From contig VXAZ01000263.1 in NCBI GenBank assembly GCA_013399875.1, forward strand, positions 931,262 to 995,261: a stretch of 64,000 nucleotides of DNA, read 5' to 3'. This document shows, in pieces, positions 25,701 to 38,453 of this stretch. Source of the DNA: Gymnorhina tibicen. Its lineage: Eukaryota > Chordata > Aves > Passeriformes > Artamidae. Made by a program: the position numbers and the translations under genes. Numbering within the stretch: the stretch's first letter is position 1; each line of letters begins with the position of its first letter. The notes beneath the pieces were generated by a model. It made no database searches and was not told where the DNA came from. It was given only the letters and a program-made list of their open reading frames with translations.

Positions 25701-26734
25701 GGGAGAGATTTCTGCATGCTCTGATTTGCTGCTACCCACCTCTTGACACACAGCAAACATTCAAATGGACAGGCCTTCCTTCATCTCTCATGAGCACACC
25801 AGACACTGCTCCCTTCTCCATAAGGGAATCTACTTCCAGTCACACTCAGGAAGAACTGACAAGCCCAGTACCCCCAGATATAAAATGCAAATAGAAATAA
25901 AACTTCACAACATGCTTCTAAAGTGATGGTTCCTGTGAGATGCTAACCTGTAGGCATCATAAGGCAAACATACTAGATTTTGTCATTTCATGTGAGATGT
26001 TTACGGCCTAATTTTTTGGAATGCTTCCCAAACACACTCCATGGTGCTATGTAAAGCTGTGACAGCATCCTGACTCATCTGCAGCATGGGTACTCAAGAT
26101 GTGTGCTAAGTTTGGGTTGGGGTTGCATGACTCAGGTAGTAGTAGAGGTCTGTGACAGAGACAAGCTGATAACATATCTCTTTACAGAGTTTTCAGTGTC
26201 CCTTGGTCATTACACTGTCCCGTCTCTTCTGCACTCCTCTGCTTTTGATTCCTCGCTGCATGCCTTGCAATAAATGAAGCACAGGGGCTTGTGCATAAGA
26301 GCTGCTGTTACCACAGCTGGAACAGCTGGGTACTAGTAGCACACTTGAATAATGTTTCACTGGTACAGCTGACTCAGCCCTGGAGCAGACCAGTGTGTGT
26401 ACTCAGCAAGATGACACAGAAAGGATAGAAAGGGAAGGGAAAGGTGTCAGGGCTGCTCTACCTGTGTGAATGTCCCAAACTGGTCCCAATGCTAAACACA
26501 CAACAGTAACCACAGTCACTGCTCCTGCTACATCCAGGGACAAACACCCATCCTTACCAGCACTTCCTACACACTGCTACCTCAACTACATCTCCCAGGC
26601 CCTTTCAGTGACATGGCAACAGAATGTCTCTTGTAGTGACTGCTGGGGCAACTTCTGCTGCTCCACCAACCTCCTTGTGAGGCAGCCTGTGGTCAAAAAT
26701 AGTAATTGACTGGATAGTATATCCTCATCACTTC
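22770..26734. other. Long non-coding stretch
   Basis: Mostly AT-rich. A less AT-rich pocket at about 25290-25880 contains two related words, CTGTTGCTACCCAC (about 25584) and TTGCTGCTACCCAC (about 25726), possibly an old duplicated segment. A minus-strand segment at about 23240-23430 is open in two frames and ends at GTATGGTAAAA. No gene is supported. Confidence 0.4.
26731..26734. repeat. Target-site duplication, left copy (CTTC)
   Basis: CTTC precedes the LTR at 26735 and recurs at 27162-27165. Four base pairs is the length typical of ERV1 (gamma-like) elements. A four-base match alone is weak evidence, but it sits exactly at both predicted ends. Confidence 0.65.
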
Positions 26735-27161
26735 TGATGCCTTGGGATTTTAGCTTTTATATTTTTCGTATATTTGTACTTCTGCAATTCTTTGGTGTGT
26801 AACCCTAAATTCCATATAGCCTGCAAGCTACTGTTCTCCCATTTTGCTCAGACAAAACAATTCCTCTTAGGGCCTGGGAATCAAGGGCGCCTTACTGTCT
26901 CAGGCCTCGAGAAACATAAACAGAAGTGAGTTGGTGGGGAGCAAACTTGAGGTAAGTGACTTCATTACCTGAAGCTGTAATTGGAGGATTAACCCCCAAT
27001 ATGCAAACGGACCCAACTTATAAAAGCATGAAAATCCATGACACGCCATCCATTTTGGGTGTAGCCCCTGGGGGCTTTGACCACCCTTCAATAAATATAA
27101 CCACTTTTATTCCCTTAATTTTGTCAAGCCTCTGTTTTTAGGTAACCCCATCAAGGCATCA
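26735..27161 (+). mobile_element. Solo LTR, 427 bp, probable ERV1 type (4-bp target-site duplication)
   Basis: The element opens TGATGCCTTG and closes CAAGGCATCA, a perfect 10-bp inverted pair with LTR-style TG...CA ends, flanked on both sides by CTTC. On the plus strand it shows a TATA-like ACTTATAAAAGC (about 27017), an AATAAA signal in CTTCAATAAATATAACC (27087 onward), and a T-rich stretch ending TCTGTTTTTAGG. These give a U3-R-U5 order on the plus strand. No retroviral genes or second LTR are nearby. Short frames of 61 and 63 codons on opposite strands inside it are not genes. Confidence 0.82.
27089..27094 (+). promoter_or_regulatory. AATAAA polyadenylation signal of the ERV1-like LTR
   Basis: AATAAA follows the TATA-like element by about 70 bp, the spacing expected for an LTR. 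Confidence 0.55.
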
Positions 27162-27165
27162 CTTC
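27162..27165. repeat. Target-site duplication, right copy (CTTC)
   Basis: Matches 26731-26734; see that entry. Confidence 0.65.
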
Positions 27166-27375
27166 AGTTGTCTCAGATCCACCCATCAGAGGCCATTACA
27201 TCCACTTAAAGTATGACTTAATGGAAAACCTAGTGATGTTACTGGTTCTGTTTAGAATGGTCACAACACAAGTTTATTTCAAGACCTAGATATTGCCTTC
27301 TATTATAAACCATTACATTTACGTGATTAACTAAACATTTCAGTATCTTTAGAAAAATGTGGCAAGTTTGGGTAG

Positions 27376-27608
27376 AGATTTTTGTGGTTTTTTAATTATT
27401 GTGGTTATTTGTGGTTTAGTTAATTATTTAGCAAACAGCTGAATAAAGGAAGTTTCCAGAGCTCTCTTTCTCTCTTCATTACCGCAACCTTTCCTTTATG
27501 TTTTGGGGGGGAGGGAGGAGTTGTTGGCTTTTGTGGTTGTTGAGGGTCTTTTGTTTGTTTTGGGAGGTTTTGTGGGGTTTTTAATATATTTTTATATATA
27601 TATAAAAA
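27376..27608 (+). repeat. G/T-rich asymmetric tract with G-run and AT palindrome
   Basis: The plus strand repeats TTGTGGTT-like words (about 27382, 27401, 27411, 27531). It holds a G7 run followed by AGGGAGGAG at 27505-27520, and ends in a self-complementary TATATATATATA stretch at about 27593-27604. The reverse strand gives a Pro/Lys-rich frame due only to composition. Confidence 0.7.
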
Positions 27609-30600
27609 ACTTATTACAATTATGAGCTGCAACTCAAGAGTTCTCTATTATCGTCATGCAGGAATACTGCACTACTGAAGTGACTCCAGGTTAGTTTGAT
27701 TTACTGTTTCTGTTGCAATTTTATATGCAACTACTCTTCCACATATACAGCTTCACTGTAAGGAATGATGACAAAAGCCATCCCTTTCTCTTTTGCTCAC
27801 CAGAAATTTGAAATTCAGAGGAGGGAATAAGCCATGAAGAATTGTGTGAATTAGTTGCTGGACTGTGGATAGAAAATACACTTGGGGATAACCAACATTA
27901 AAATACTTATACATGGGCATTGTTTTCTTTTATCTAAAGTAGGCTAGCTGTGGAGAAGGAATGATGTACAAAGTTTAAGTGCTTTAATTGCTCTGGAGAT
28001 CTGCTTTTGGACATATTTAAACTCCCTTTAGGCTTATGAACTTGTGGAATCCTCAAATTTAAATTGAAGGGGGAAAAAGTAAAAGAGAAAACAAACCAAA
28101 AAAATGCTTAATCCTCCCCCTCTTCCATCTAATGTTTTCAGACTTTCTCAGATCTAATTAGCAAGGATTTACATCTGTGAATTAAGCCTGTACCTTTAGA
28201 AGTGTGACCTACGTGTTTGCTTAGACTGTACTAAATTGCAACCCTAACTTTGCTATGTTTCCTAAGAAAAACTGCTCTCTTTTTCATCATTTAAGGTACA
28301 TGCAACTCTTTTCATTTTCAGTAAGATGGTGGCAGAGCTGAAAGAATGAGAAAGAATCTGTCTTAATCCCTCATAATCTCCCTAAGCATCAGATTCTCTC
28401 GGCAGCTTCATTATTAGAAGTATCATTGCTCAGACTTCTTCTATTACTAAGTAATTATTTGAATAACCCATTTTGCTTCGGTAACTTCCTAAATCATTTG
28501 TTTTGGGGATTTATTTTGGCAGCAAATTTAAGGAAATTCATCTGCTCAGACCAGAAAATATTCATTTCTTGTTTGCTTTGCAAGCCTGGTACCCTATTAG
28601 CCCTCAATTTAACAGAATGTCTAAGATAGAGGAAAACAATTTCTCTAGACACAGTGCAAGACTGAATCACATCTCATTTACACTGATGTAAATAAGAGAG
28701 ACACTGAAAAGGAAGAATTTATGGCACTTTAAATAAGAACAAAATTCAGACTCAAAAAGTATTGCAATGCCTCAGTGTTGTAGCTGAAAATGCATGTGTT
28801 GAGCAATCCGCAATGGCAAAAAGTAATCAGGAATAAATTTTATCAACTTTTAAAATAAAATCTTACAGAATTTTCAAGGGACTCAGAACAAAAAAGCACT
28901 CTTTGGCTAAGTCTATGACAATTTGATAAAGACTAGTCACCCCTACAGAAATCACAGTGATTTTCTCCAACCATCTTTTCAGATAGGATTCAATTAGTAA
29001 AATAAATGGAATAAGGTGAAAGAAAAAAAAGAGAAAGAAACCCTAGGAAATCTTATTATATGCTATTAAACTCAATAAGGTTTTTCCATCAGAGAACATC
29101 AAGTCTTATTTCTGGTAATCCCTGTGCTGTTGTAAATCAGGAGGTGCTGCTATAAAGACTAGAGAGTTCCAGCAGAATAAAATTGCAGTAAGCAGAAGCC
29201 AGAACGTTGAGTCATATTGCACAAGTCCAGATACTTGGGCAAAAATCTCTGCTGCTAGTGACTGATTTCTCATAAGTATCTCAGAAATGTTAGCACTTCA
29301 CCACTGAGAGTTTGGCAGCTCTGCCCCCAGCAGTTTGAAACAGGAACCTAAAAGTGAACACCAGTAAGCTGGATTTCAGCAGTTTTTGTTCCACCTAAAA
29401 TCCCAGTATCTCACAGCCAGATTCCCTTCAGGAAACTCGAAGTAAAACACAGGCAATGGCATGGATCATCAGCCCCAATGCCAGCAGAGACCCTCTTGCC
29501 TCCAGGCACCAAGGTACCATCCAGGCTCCCTCAGGTTTATTATCTCTCAGGTCCAAGCTAATCTTACATTTCTTACAGTCCCTTTGCTCACCTTAAGCTG
29601 CAAGGATGTGACCTCCATTCCAGTTCTGTCCTGGAGTAGAGTATTTTTTAAGGGTATGAGAGAAAGGGGCTTAAACCCCATAGCACAGTGTCCCACATTT
29701 CTTATTCTTTTCTCTGGCTATGGTGCACAAAAACTATCTTTCCCAGGTACACTCTTAAAAGACAGTGTGTTCCTGAAATTCAGCTTACCTTAGATAGAAG
29801 ATGGGCAGCAAGCTGCAGAATTTGGTGAGCCACAGTGCATGTGAATGTGAGTATTGGGTAAATATGTTTGGGGAGGCAGAGGAGGGGGGTGTGTGATCAA
29901 GAGTTTTGTGGATCTCTTCAGAATCAGGCCTCTAGGGTGTATCTGTCATAAACCTTTCCACCCTGACATCTAGCAGGTTTGGACTTGAGATTGTACAGTG
30001 ATAGTATACAGAGGTACCATGCCACAGACAACTTCAGGCATATCCATCCATACACTTGTATGAGGATGGAAAGGTAAACATAGCCACTCTTCAGAGGCTT
30101 TTTAGGACTGGAGCCTGATATTTCTGTTTTCAGGAATATGAACATCCTGTCCACTAATAAACAACAGAGTGTAGAAGTACATGATACCCTGACTGAGGAA
30201 ACAGCAGAGTACCCAGGATCTGATTCTAAAAATTATCAGTTGGTGAAAACAATTGGATACCTTGAAAAACAGAGATAATATAAGTATTATATTCTTAAAA
30301 TAAAGAAGACACATAAATGATACGTACAACCCCCTCAATCACAACTATTTCTTGGAATTTTCTCCTGGGAGGCAGATTTCAAGTCAAACTTTGATTATAG
30401 GTATGCTAATGCAATTCAGAGTTAGCAAGATGTGCATTATAGGTAAATATTTTCCTTGTCAAAGAATATATGCCATAATAAAATCTGTGTTTGTACAGAC
30501 AGAATCCATAAGGCTTCATTTTTTGTGATTTATGCCACAGCACAATATAGTTTTTCTGAAACTATTTTATAGAAAATGTAAGCTATATGTTATCAGAAAG

Positions 30601-32344
30601 TGTATCTGGATAAAAACACGTCTGGTGTAAAGCAATGCCAGTCTCTGAAAAGTTGGTGGGATTTGTTTGTACTTAGCCTTGAACCAAAATTGGCCCAAGG
30701 TATAGAATTTTGATGATTATGTTTCATATCTTTATCATATCTGCCCTGATCCCAAGATAAACAGATAATTTCCCAGCAATACAGTATTTCTAGACATCAA
30801 TTTACTTCCAAATTCTCTGTAAGCAATTCCAATTCTCATGTAGACTCTACTATATTGTATTTCCAAAAAGTTCAACAACAAGAAAATGAAAGTAGAGGAT
30901 AAAAATCAAGTTTTTTTTACAGTTGAAAATAAGAAAAACTTGTGAGTTTCATATTGGTACTGTCAGAACAACTAAAAAGCAACATTATCAGGGGTCTTAC
31001 TAGAACCTCAGAAAAGAGTAAAGACTTAAAGTCCAGTTCATTCTTTTATTAAGTTTCTTGATGAAAACAAACACACTCACCTGCCCCCAAAGGAAAAAGG
31101 AAAACCAGCCAACCACCCTCTCCTGCCCCACAAAGAAAAAAAGTCTTTGGTTTGGTAAAACAAATGAAAAACCACACTGTGAGAAATCCTAAACCAGCCA
31201 AATATTACGACTGACTTCAGTGAAGACAGGAATTCACCTCAGACATCTCATTATCCCACAATGGCGAATAGTTCCAATTCAGATGCCTACCCAAATTCAA
31301 GGAACATGTAATTCTACACCTTAACCTCTAAGTCAGCCCCACTGGGCAGAGCTGTTGTCTGTCATTGCTACAGAAGGAATAACCTGCTCATGGAAACACC
31401 CATCATGTTCACACCATCATGCTGTCCAGGAGTTAATGTGATTGTCCCAGCACCACAGAGGCTGTTGCAGCCAGCACTGGTGCAGGTGGCCCGAGGGATT
31501 TTGTGCTAGTTGAGCTACAGTTGCTCTCTGGAGCTTCCTGCTGGGGAGATGACCATCAATCCTAGCACTGTTCAGCAACTTAAATTACACAGCAGTCTCT
31601 TCCAAATCCTTTACAGCTCCTACTCTGAAGCCAGACGACCAGAAGACTAATTTGTTCTGTGGGTTTAACTGGCTTTAGACTAGCTCCCTTTACTTGAAGA
31701 GTTTATGCCACTGATGACAGATTCAAATTTCCCCTAGGCTGCCAGCTTCACTCCAAAACTAATGTGAAGCCCGTCGGCAGTTTCACTCACATGCTCTCAT
31801 GTCTTAGATTTCCGCGCTCCCATCACTGATTGTGAAATCCACCTTTTCACATGTGAAACATGATCTACACTAGATTCTAGACATGAACTGGAGATAAAGT
31901 TCTTTTCTGACTCTCACTTAAGACTTTTTTCTTTTAATATTGCTATGTATCAATAACAGGCATCCACAGCTCCAGAATATAAGGAAGTCAAATTATAAGC
32001 CAATTAATAGCATCATGAAACCAAATAATTTTTGCAAAGTTGTTAAGTAAAAGCTAAAGTATCATAGCTCATTTGATAAAGAAAAAAATGTAGCATCAAT
32101 AATACTTTTTTTTTTTTATACATTTGCATAATTATATGCTCATATGCCTGGGCTTAGTGAGATTCTGCATTGGCATGTTTGTCTTTTAGACATTATAGAT
32201 CACTGATAAACCAGCAAAAAATGTGAATACACCAATATTCAGCTGAATTGTATATTTATAGCACCTAGTCCAGGAGAGTGGGTACATTTTTATAACTCAT
32301 TATGCATCATCGTCAGAAGCTGTTACTGTCTCTACAGCACTTCA
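27609..32344. other. Long non-coding stretch
   Basis: AT-rich with T12 at 32106-32117 and an A/C-rich segment near 31070-31180. Frames up to 110 codons (29461-29793, plus) show no recognisable domain. Confidence 0.45.
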
Positions 32345-32866
32345 TTTACCTTGAGGGCTGTGTCCACTTCTGGGCCCCCAAATTTAGGAAGGACATTGAA
32401 GTGCTGGAGCATGTCCAGAGAAGGGCAATAGAGCTGGTGAAGGGTCTGGAACACAGGTCCAATAAGGAGCAGCTGAGGGAGCTGGGGGTGTTTAGCCTGG
32501 AGAAAAGGAGGCTCAGGGGAGATCTTACTGCTCCCTACAACTGCCTGAAAGGAGGGTGTAGCCAGAAGGGGGTCAGTCCTTCTCCCAGGAAAGCAGCGAC
32601 AGGACAAGAAGACACAGTCTTAACCTGTGCTAGGGGAGGTTTATGTTGGACATGAGGCAGAATTTCTTCCCAGAAAGGGTGATTAGACATTGGAATGGGC
32701 TGCCCAAGGAGGTGGTGGAGTCACCATCCCTGGAGGTGTTTGAAGAAAGACTGGATGTGGCACTGAATTCTGTGGTCTGGTTGACATGGTTGTGTATGGT
32801 CACAGGTTGGACTTAATGACCTCAGAGTTCTTTTTCAACCTATCTGACTCTGAGAATCTATGATCA
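32345..32866 (+). mobile_element. CR1 LINE fragment, 3' end of ORF2 and 3' UTR
   Basis: The order of CR1 landmarks on the plus strand is complete: CACTTCTGGGCCCC, AGGACATTGAAGTGCTGGAG, CATGTCCAGAGAAGGGCAA, CTGGGGGTGTTTAGCCTGGA, GGAATGGGCTGCCCAAGG, GAGTCACCATCCCTGGAGG, and the tail ending GAGAATCTATGATC. The left part is translatable for about 100 codons (32302-32655) and corresponds to the C-terminal end of the CR1 reverse-transcriptase ORF. It is truncated at the 5' side and is not autonomous. Confidence 0.95.
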
Positions 32867-33272
32867 TATCCCCACTGAATATCTGCCCCCTAGTACAGTA
32901 TTATGTCATTTGGGTTGAGTAGGAGTTATTTGAATACTAAACAAAAACTGTGATTCTGGAGAACAGAATACAATCCTTATCTAAAACACAGGTTCACAGT
33001 GTGCTCTTGTCAAACCATGTAATCTATCCTAAAACTTCATGTCTTTTTTTAAAATTGAGACACCTTGCTATCTGATGGGGGATAGCAGGAAACAAGAGAT
33101 GCTCATTTCTATGCTAATGAGGGGTTTAAGAAGATAAACACCAAAGAATTCAGAAATGCTTAAATTGAACTCGGTTGGCACAAAAATTACTACCATTGTG
33201 TTACTACAGGTCCGCATTTGGTATGGTTTAATTTAACCAGCAATATTTAAATGCAGCATGTCAGTTACCAAA

Positions 33273-33321
33273 TGAAAAAGAAAGTGAAAGAGAAGGAGGG
33301 AGAAGGGGGGAGAGAAAGAGA
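33273..33321 (+). repeat. GA-rich low-complexity run
   Basis: GAAAGAGAAGGAGGGAGAAG and GGGGAGAGAAAGAGAA form a short purine tract. Confidence 0.75.
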
Positions 33322-33614
33322 ACCAGAATGTAGTATTATGGATGGAAGGAAAGTAACAAGGGTACAATCTATTATAAGAAATTACTTATGAATAAATTGC
33401 AAGACTATAAGAGCTAAGAAAACAAGAAGGGAATAACAATTACATAGAAAGCACAGACAGTCTAAGGAAAAAATTTTCTTATTAAAAGAAAGGTGTGAGG
33501 TCTTGTGCTGATTGAGGACAATAAGTACATCAATTGGCATTTTAAAACATCCTGAAGAGAAGCTCAGAAATCTATTTGTTATCCAGGACTGAAACAAATC
33601 ACTGAAGCAGAAGC

Positions 33615-33642
33615 AAAAAATAATAATAATAATAATAAAAAA
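33615..33642 (+). repeat. (TAA)n microsatellite
   Basis: About six TAA units lie between A-runs. Confidence 0.9.
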
Positions 33643-34217
33643 GCACTCCAGAGTCGGGAAGATGCAGAAGGGCGGCTATAATTTTTGGTAGGGTAGAAAC
33701 AGCACACAAAGCAACCATTTTTAGGATTAATATGGTTATTCAAAGGGAACTGATATGCTAAGCATTTCTTAGCTTTGTTAGGAAACAAATTTTCAGGGCT
33801 TTGTACAAGAGATACGATGAAGCTGGAAGGTTTCATTATAAGAAAAAAACTCCTATGTTAAAATTCATTTTACTTGAAACATCTCACAAAACCACTGTAT
33901 TTTACGTAACTGAGGTAGAACTGATGTACACTTCCTTTGTAATAAAATATCTCCCACTATCAAGAAACTTAGCCAATTTGAAGTCTATCTTTGTAATCAG
34001 GGGAACAATATTCTACATGTGCAATTTACAAACATTCATAGCTGTTATCTCATGGCACTTGCTTCCATGTAAAATTGTGGATTTCCAAGTACCAGTCTAA
34101 GACTTTCTTGATTGTTGTAATATGAGTTTACAGCCTACAAATACCTCAAAAAAAGTGCCTGCCCCTGCTACCATTGCTATGAATCTTCAGTGAAGTCAAG
34201 TAACTTTTCCACTAAGT

Positions 34218-34325
34218 GAAAAGGACCTGGGGGTGCTGCTCTCTGGAGGACAGACAGCTGGGCATGATCCAGCAGTGTGCCCACGTGGCCAAGAAGGACA
34301 ATGGAGATGGTGAAGGGCCTAGGAG
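34218..34325 (+). mobile_element. CR1 LINE fragment with internal deletion
   Basis: AAAGGACCTGGGGGTGCTG, CCAGCAGTGTGCCCACGTGG and CCAAGAAGGACAATGG match a CR1 coding segment. The sequence then jumps at about 34307 to GAGATGGTGAAGGGCCTAGG, a segment that in CR1 lies a few hundred bases further on. The fragment is about 108 bp and lacks both ends. Confidence 0.8.
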
Positions 34326-35518
34326 TGATTGTGTTATCCAATAAAATGTTTAGCCACAGGTAATGTCAAATATCTGAATAATCCTACTAGCTAGCCAGAC
34401 AACCACAAGAATCTGCACAAGACTAGAGTTTTCTACAGGACAACATTAAAAGGCACTAGTGCAAAGCTCCAGTACAAAAGAAGCATCATTTTATAACATC
34501 TTATTAATTCACATAATTAGGCAACTTGCTCTCTTATATGAATAGAGCGACAAAGAAATCATACTGAGATTAAAAGCCTGAGGGATTCCTATGGCTGTTT
34601 AGAGCCAGGTTGTCAAAATCGATATTAGAGTTTACAGGACTTCCTCACTGTTCACTCTGGTGCGAGAGAAATTGCCTCACCCTCAGAAGATATCCAAGGT
34701 GTCTTCAAAGAGCTGAGCCTCAGAGACACCACAGACAGAAGGAGAAGGCAGGGACCATGATCTTTGAACAACCTGGCAGCTTCCAAAATCTTAGAGGCTA
34801 GTGAGACTTACAGTACCTTTTGATGTCACACGGACAGTCCAGAGGACCTCTTAAAAAATCTTAATTTCCTCTTCCCAGACTGACTGCCAGTACAACTCTG
34901 TATTGTACCTCAAGTGTGGCTCCCCTGGGGAAGACTTTGCAGCTTTCATCAACAATATTTGCTCAGAGGAAGATGGTCCCACAGCTGGACATGAGATTTT
35001 AGACCCCCTTTAACTAAGAAAAAACTGTCGGGGAGAGAATAAGAGATTTTATATTGGAAGAAAGTGCAGTTTCTTTGGGACAGATTTGCCTGAATACCAT
35101 ATTTGCCATATTCTTCTCCAGATACTGTGTATTTCCTATGAGCCAACACATGCTGAAGAAGGTAGAGTCACACGGTGGCAGCAGGCTGAAGCAGGCTTTG
35201 ACCCAATTCACAGCAGCAGGACTTTTTCTAATACCTGTGCAAGTATGCAAAAATAATAGAAAAAAAATTAAACAAATCTTCCTACCATGCCTCCTACATC
35301 CTTCCAGGTCTTTCTTGTGTTTGCCCACTGATACATACAACCAATTAAGAGAGACTGCAGAAACGCTGCCCTGAACACGGATCCTGCCCTTTCTCCCCTC
35401 TCTGAGAGGAACGATGCAGTTATCCAGAGCTCACTGACAGGGAAGTCAAAGAGCTGCATTTTGGTGACCTCTGACTCCCATTAAAGACTTGAACATAGCT
35501 TTGAAGTCCCTTGCACTG
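34326..35518. other. Non-coding stretch, moderately GC-rich
   Basis: Open frames of 106-108 codons overlap on opposite strands near 35014-35374 and none resembles a known protein. No repeat was recognised. Confidence 0.4.
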
Positions 35519-35529
35519 GCAGATCAGGC

Positions 35530-35760
35530 ACAGGCGAGCAGTACTTGTGTTGGCCATGTCACGGAGCCACGCGAGGTTGCGACACGGTCACTCGACAGCA
35601 GTGCAGGGTTTGGAACGCCTCACCTGTCACGAGAACCGAGTTCAGAAAACAACTACGCAAAAGCTTGATTCAGAGCTCTTTGGAATCATTAGGAACCTGT
35701 TTTTAGGATGGTGTTGTTGTTGGCTCGACGGAGGTTTCAGCAGAGGCGAATAAAGAAAAA
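35530..35760. promoter_or_regulatory. CpG-dense islet
   Basis: I count 14 CpG sites between 35534 and 35748, including CACGCGAGG and GCTCGACGG. Elsewhere in the window about one per 100 bp or fewer is usual. The block ends with GGCGAATAAAGAAAAACC, which contains AATAAA. It could be a small unmethylated element such as a promoter or enhancer, or the remnant of a CpG-rich insertion such as an LTR. No TG...CA ends with a target-site duplication were found. The plus-strand frame 35511-35753 (80 codons) is not recognised. Confidence 0.4.
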
Positions 35761-38167
35761 CCCCTAACTGGTCTCAGAAGCCTCCACCTGCTCTCCTTCA
35801 CCCTAAATGTGTGACAGCACAAGACTCTGCCCTGCCTCTCTTCAAACACTTTCAACAAAAAAAGAAAACCAAGGCCAAACCTGTAAGCCTGTTCAGCTAC
35901 AAGATAAAAAAAATGGTTTAATTATCCTTCCTCTCAACTCCCTTCCCCCAAGAAATATAATCTTGAATCAATCTTTAGCTCAACCAAATAAAATCATGAA
36001 ATAATGCAAAGAAAATAAACATTATATGTGATTTCAGGGGCCAGAAAACATAGCAGCACGAAGAATTTATTGCTGACCTTCATGCCAAGTGTCTGCTGAA
36101 GAATATATGATCATTGTAACTGGATAAAAAATTATTTTCATTTAGGACAAATAAAAGAAATGAATATTTCAACAGTGATTTTTGCCTGTTTTTCAAGACA
36201 AGGCAACTATATATGCTTTCTGTGGATTTGTTTTAGCTTAAAAGCTCAATTTCTCATAAGCACCTCACAGAGAAAACAAAAGAAGGGTTAAATGTATACT
36301 TAATTAAGTCACTTCACACATTAGCAATCATAGCATGTGTAGAAATCAGATATGTTTGAAATATTCATGATGAAATGCAAAACCACTATCACACTTCTAC
36401 ATTTCGGTCAAGCTTGAAAATGGGTTTGTTTCTGTGAAAAATGTCACTAAGATACTCGCTTTTCTTTTTACTTTCTCTTTATTTAATTTTTTTCTCTTTG
36501 CATGAAAAGTACTTTGTAGATAGCTTACATGAATTCATATTAACATTAGCTTCCTAGGGGTGAGATTCATATTTCATGTTTGCAATGCACTGACAGCCAT
36601 ATTCTCAACTACTAAAGTGATGTTTGGGTGTGAGGATAGCTGACAAAGTTGTATGAATGAAAAAAAAACAGCTTTAAGAAAGAAAATCAGTAAAACATTA
36701 AGAACATTTTTAAACTTTAGCATTTTTCTCACAGAGAAAGAAATTTCAAACAGTTCACAATTGGGTAGTGGTCAAGTTAAATATGAGGGCAAACTTTCAG
36801 GTATTATGAGAGATCAAAGTTTATTTAAAAGATCATTAAAAAAAAAGTGAGTTCCTGTCTATTTGAGGAAATGTTAATTGAACATTTATCATCAATATAC
36901 TTCCAAAATGCATTGTTTTTACCCACATAATGATCCACTGGCATTTTATGTCCAGAAAATAGGCCATCAGAGGACATCCCTCAATACCTTTACACACAAG
37001 CTGTTTTTATTGTCATTCAAACCAAATAGTATTCTACACTGGTGGCTATCAGAACTGTTTGGAAAACAAAGTTCTTCTTGCAGAAAGCATAACCTTCTTT
37101 ATGAAAAAGATTAGATTCAGTGCAAACCAAAGAGATTTTAGCCTGAGAACCAAAATATTTTGATGAAAACTCAGTATTATTTCTTGACAGAAACAGAAAT
37201 TATTTCACCAACACACTTGAAACACTCACTGGAAATTCACTCTCTCTGTTGGCAAGCAGGCACCTTGCTTCATGACCATCTTTAACCAGCCCACTGTTCA
37301 GTCTGACCTCCTGTTGCCAGCCATCAGGTTCTCAAGTCTGCTTGACCCCTGAAGAGCTGAGGGCTCGGATGGAGATGTTTCCTGATAATCCCCTACTTTC
37401 CTCTCACACACTTTACTTCCCTCTGAAGAGCACAGGCCAGAAAGGGAGCTCATGTGAAGGGTTTCTGGAACAAACCACCCCTTCAGCTTTGTTGTACCCA
37501 ATTTAGCTGTGACAGCAGTTTCTCCAACTGGTCAGTTGCCTTTGGCTAATTTGTTTTACTTTTGTTTATCTTTGTGTGGAACAGCCACCATTTCATACAG
37601 AGAGCAGGAACAAGCAGTTATGCTAAAAAATGAAATATTTATGACTGGCACAGTAACGTAGCATAGAGAAATACAGGGCTGGTACGACAGAAGATCTGAG
37701 AAGTGGAGACACAGGATGTGGCATGAAGTATCACTGGCACAGGAAGACAAGAGAGGAGGCCTGGGCTTGGCACTGGAGATCCCACAACTCTAAACTGAGT
37801 CATGCTCAGTTAAAGGCATGAAGGTCTGAGCTGCACAAAACTGGTTTTAGCAGTCATAAAGAAATAGTATCTTACATGCATAAAATATATAGTAGATTTA
37901 GTTGTAACCTGGAAATGTAGACCAGTGAAGAAGAGAGAAAGATGTAAAACTCTGTTAACAAAGATATAAAAATTATTCCTAGTCAATCCAAGACAGATGA
38001 AGAAGAAAACACCAACATATCATATTCCTCCTGGCAAAGGATTCCAGATACTGACAAGTCTTCATCACCCTTTACCACACTCACCATCTCCAGAATGAAA
38101 TCACTAATCAGGATCCAGAGTAGTAGCAACAGTGCAAGCGTAATGTCAGAAAAGAAGGAGAAGCTCA

Positions 38168-38195
38168 GTGTGTGCATGTGTGTGTGTTTGTGTGC
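38168..38195 (+). repeat. (GT)n microsatellite, interrupted
   Basis: GTGTGTGCATGTGTGTGTGT followed by TTGTGTGC. Confidence 0.9.
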
Positions 38196-38453
38196 AGAAA
38201 TGTTAACTGCATTAATATTTTTTCTTGTTCTGCAGCAATTAGATCTGGAATGATAATTATCAAATTTTCAAAACTTCAGTTTTACTAACAATAAAGTCTT
38301 GGCTTTACTGAGCCACAATGAGTGCTTTCTCCTTGCCCCAAAAACATTGATTTTTAGTGTAAAAGTGGCTGGACTGACTATAGGAGAAAATGCCACACAA
38401 CAACAAAATCTATTAGTCTGGAGAGGAGGTAAAATGCAGGAAGCACACACTGA

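Noticed and set aside
25571..25741. Tandem repeat based on CTGCTACCCAC words
   Set aside because: Only two short words match and the sequence between them does not align convincingly by eye.
32302..32655. 117-codon plus-strand frame as a host gene
   Set aside because: Most of it is the C-terminal part of a CR1 reverse-transcriptase ORF in a truncated copy.
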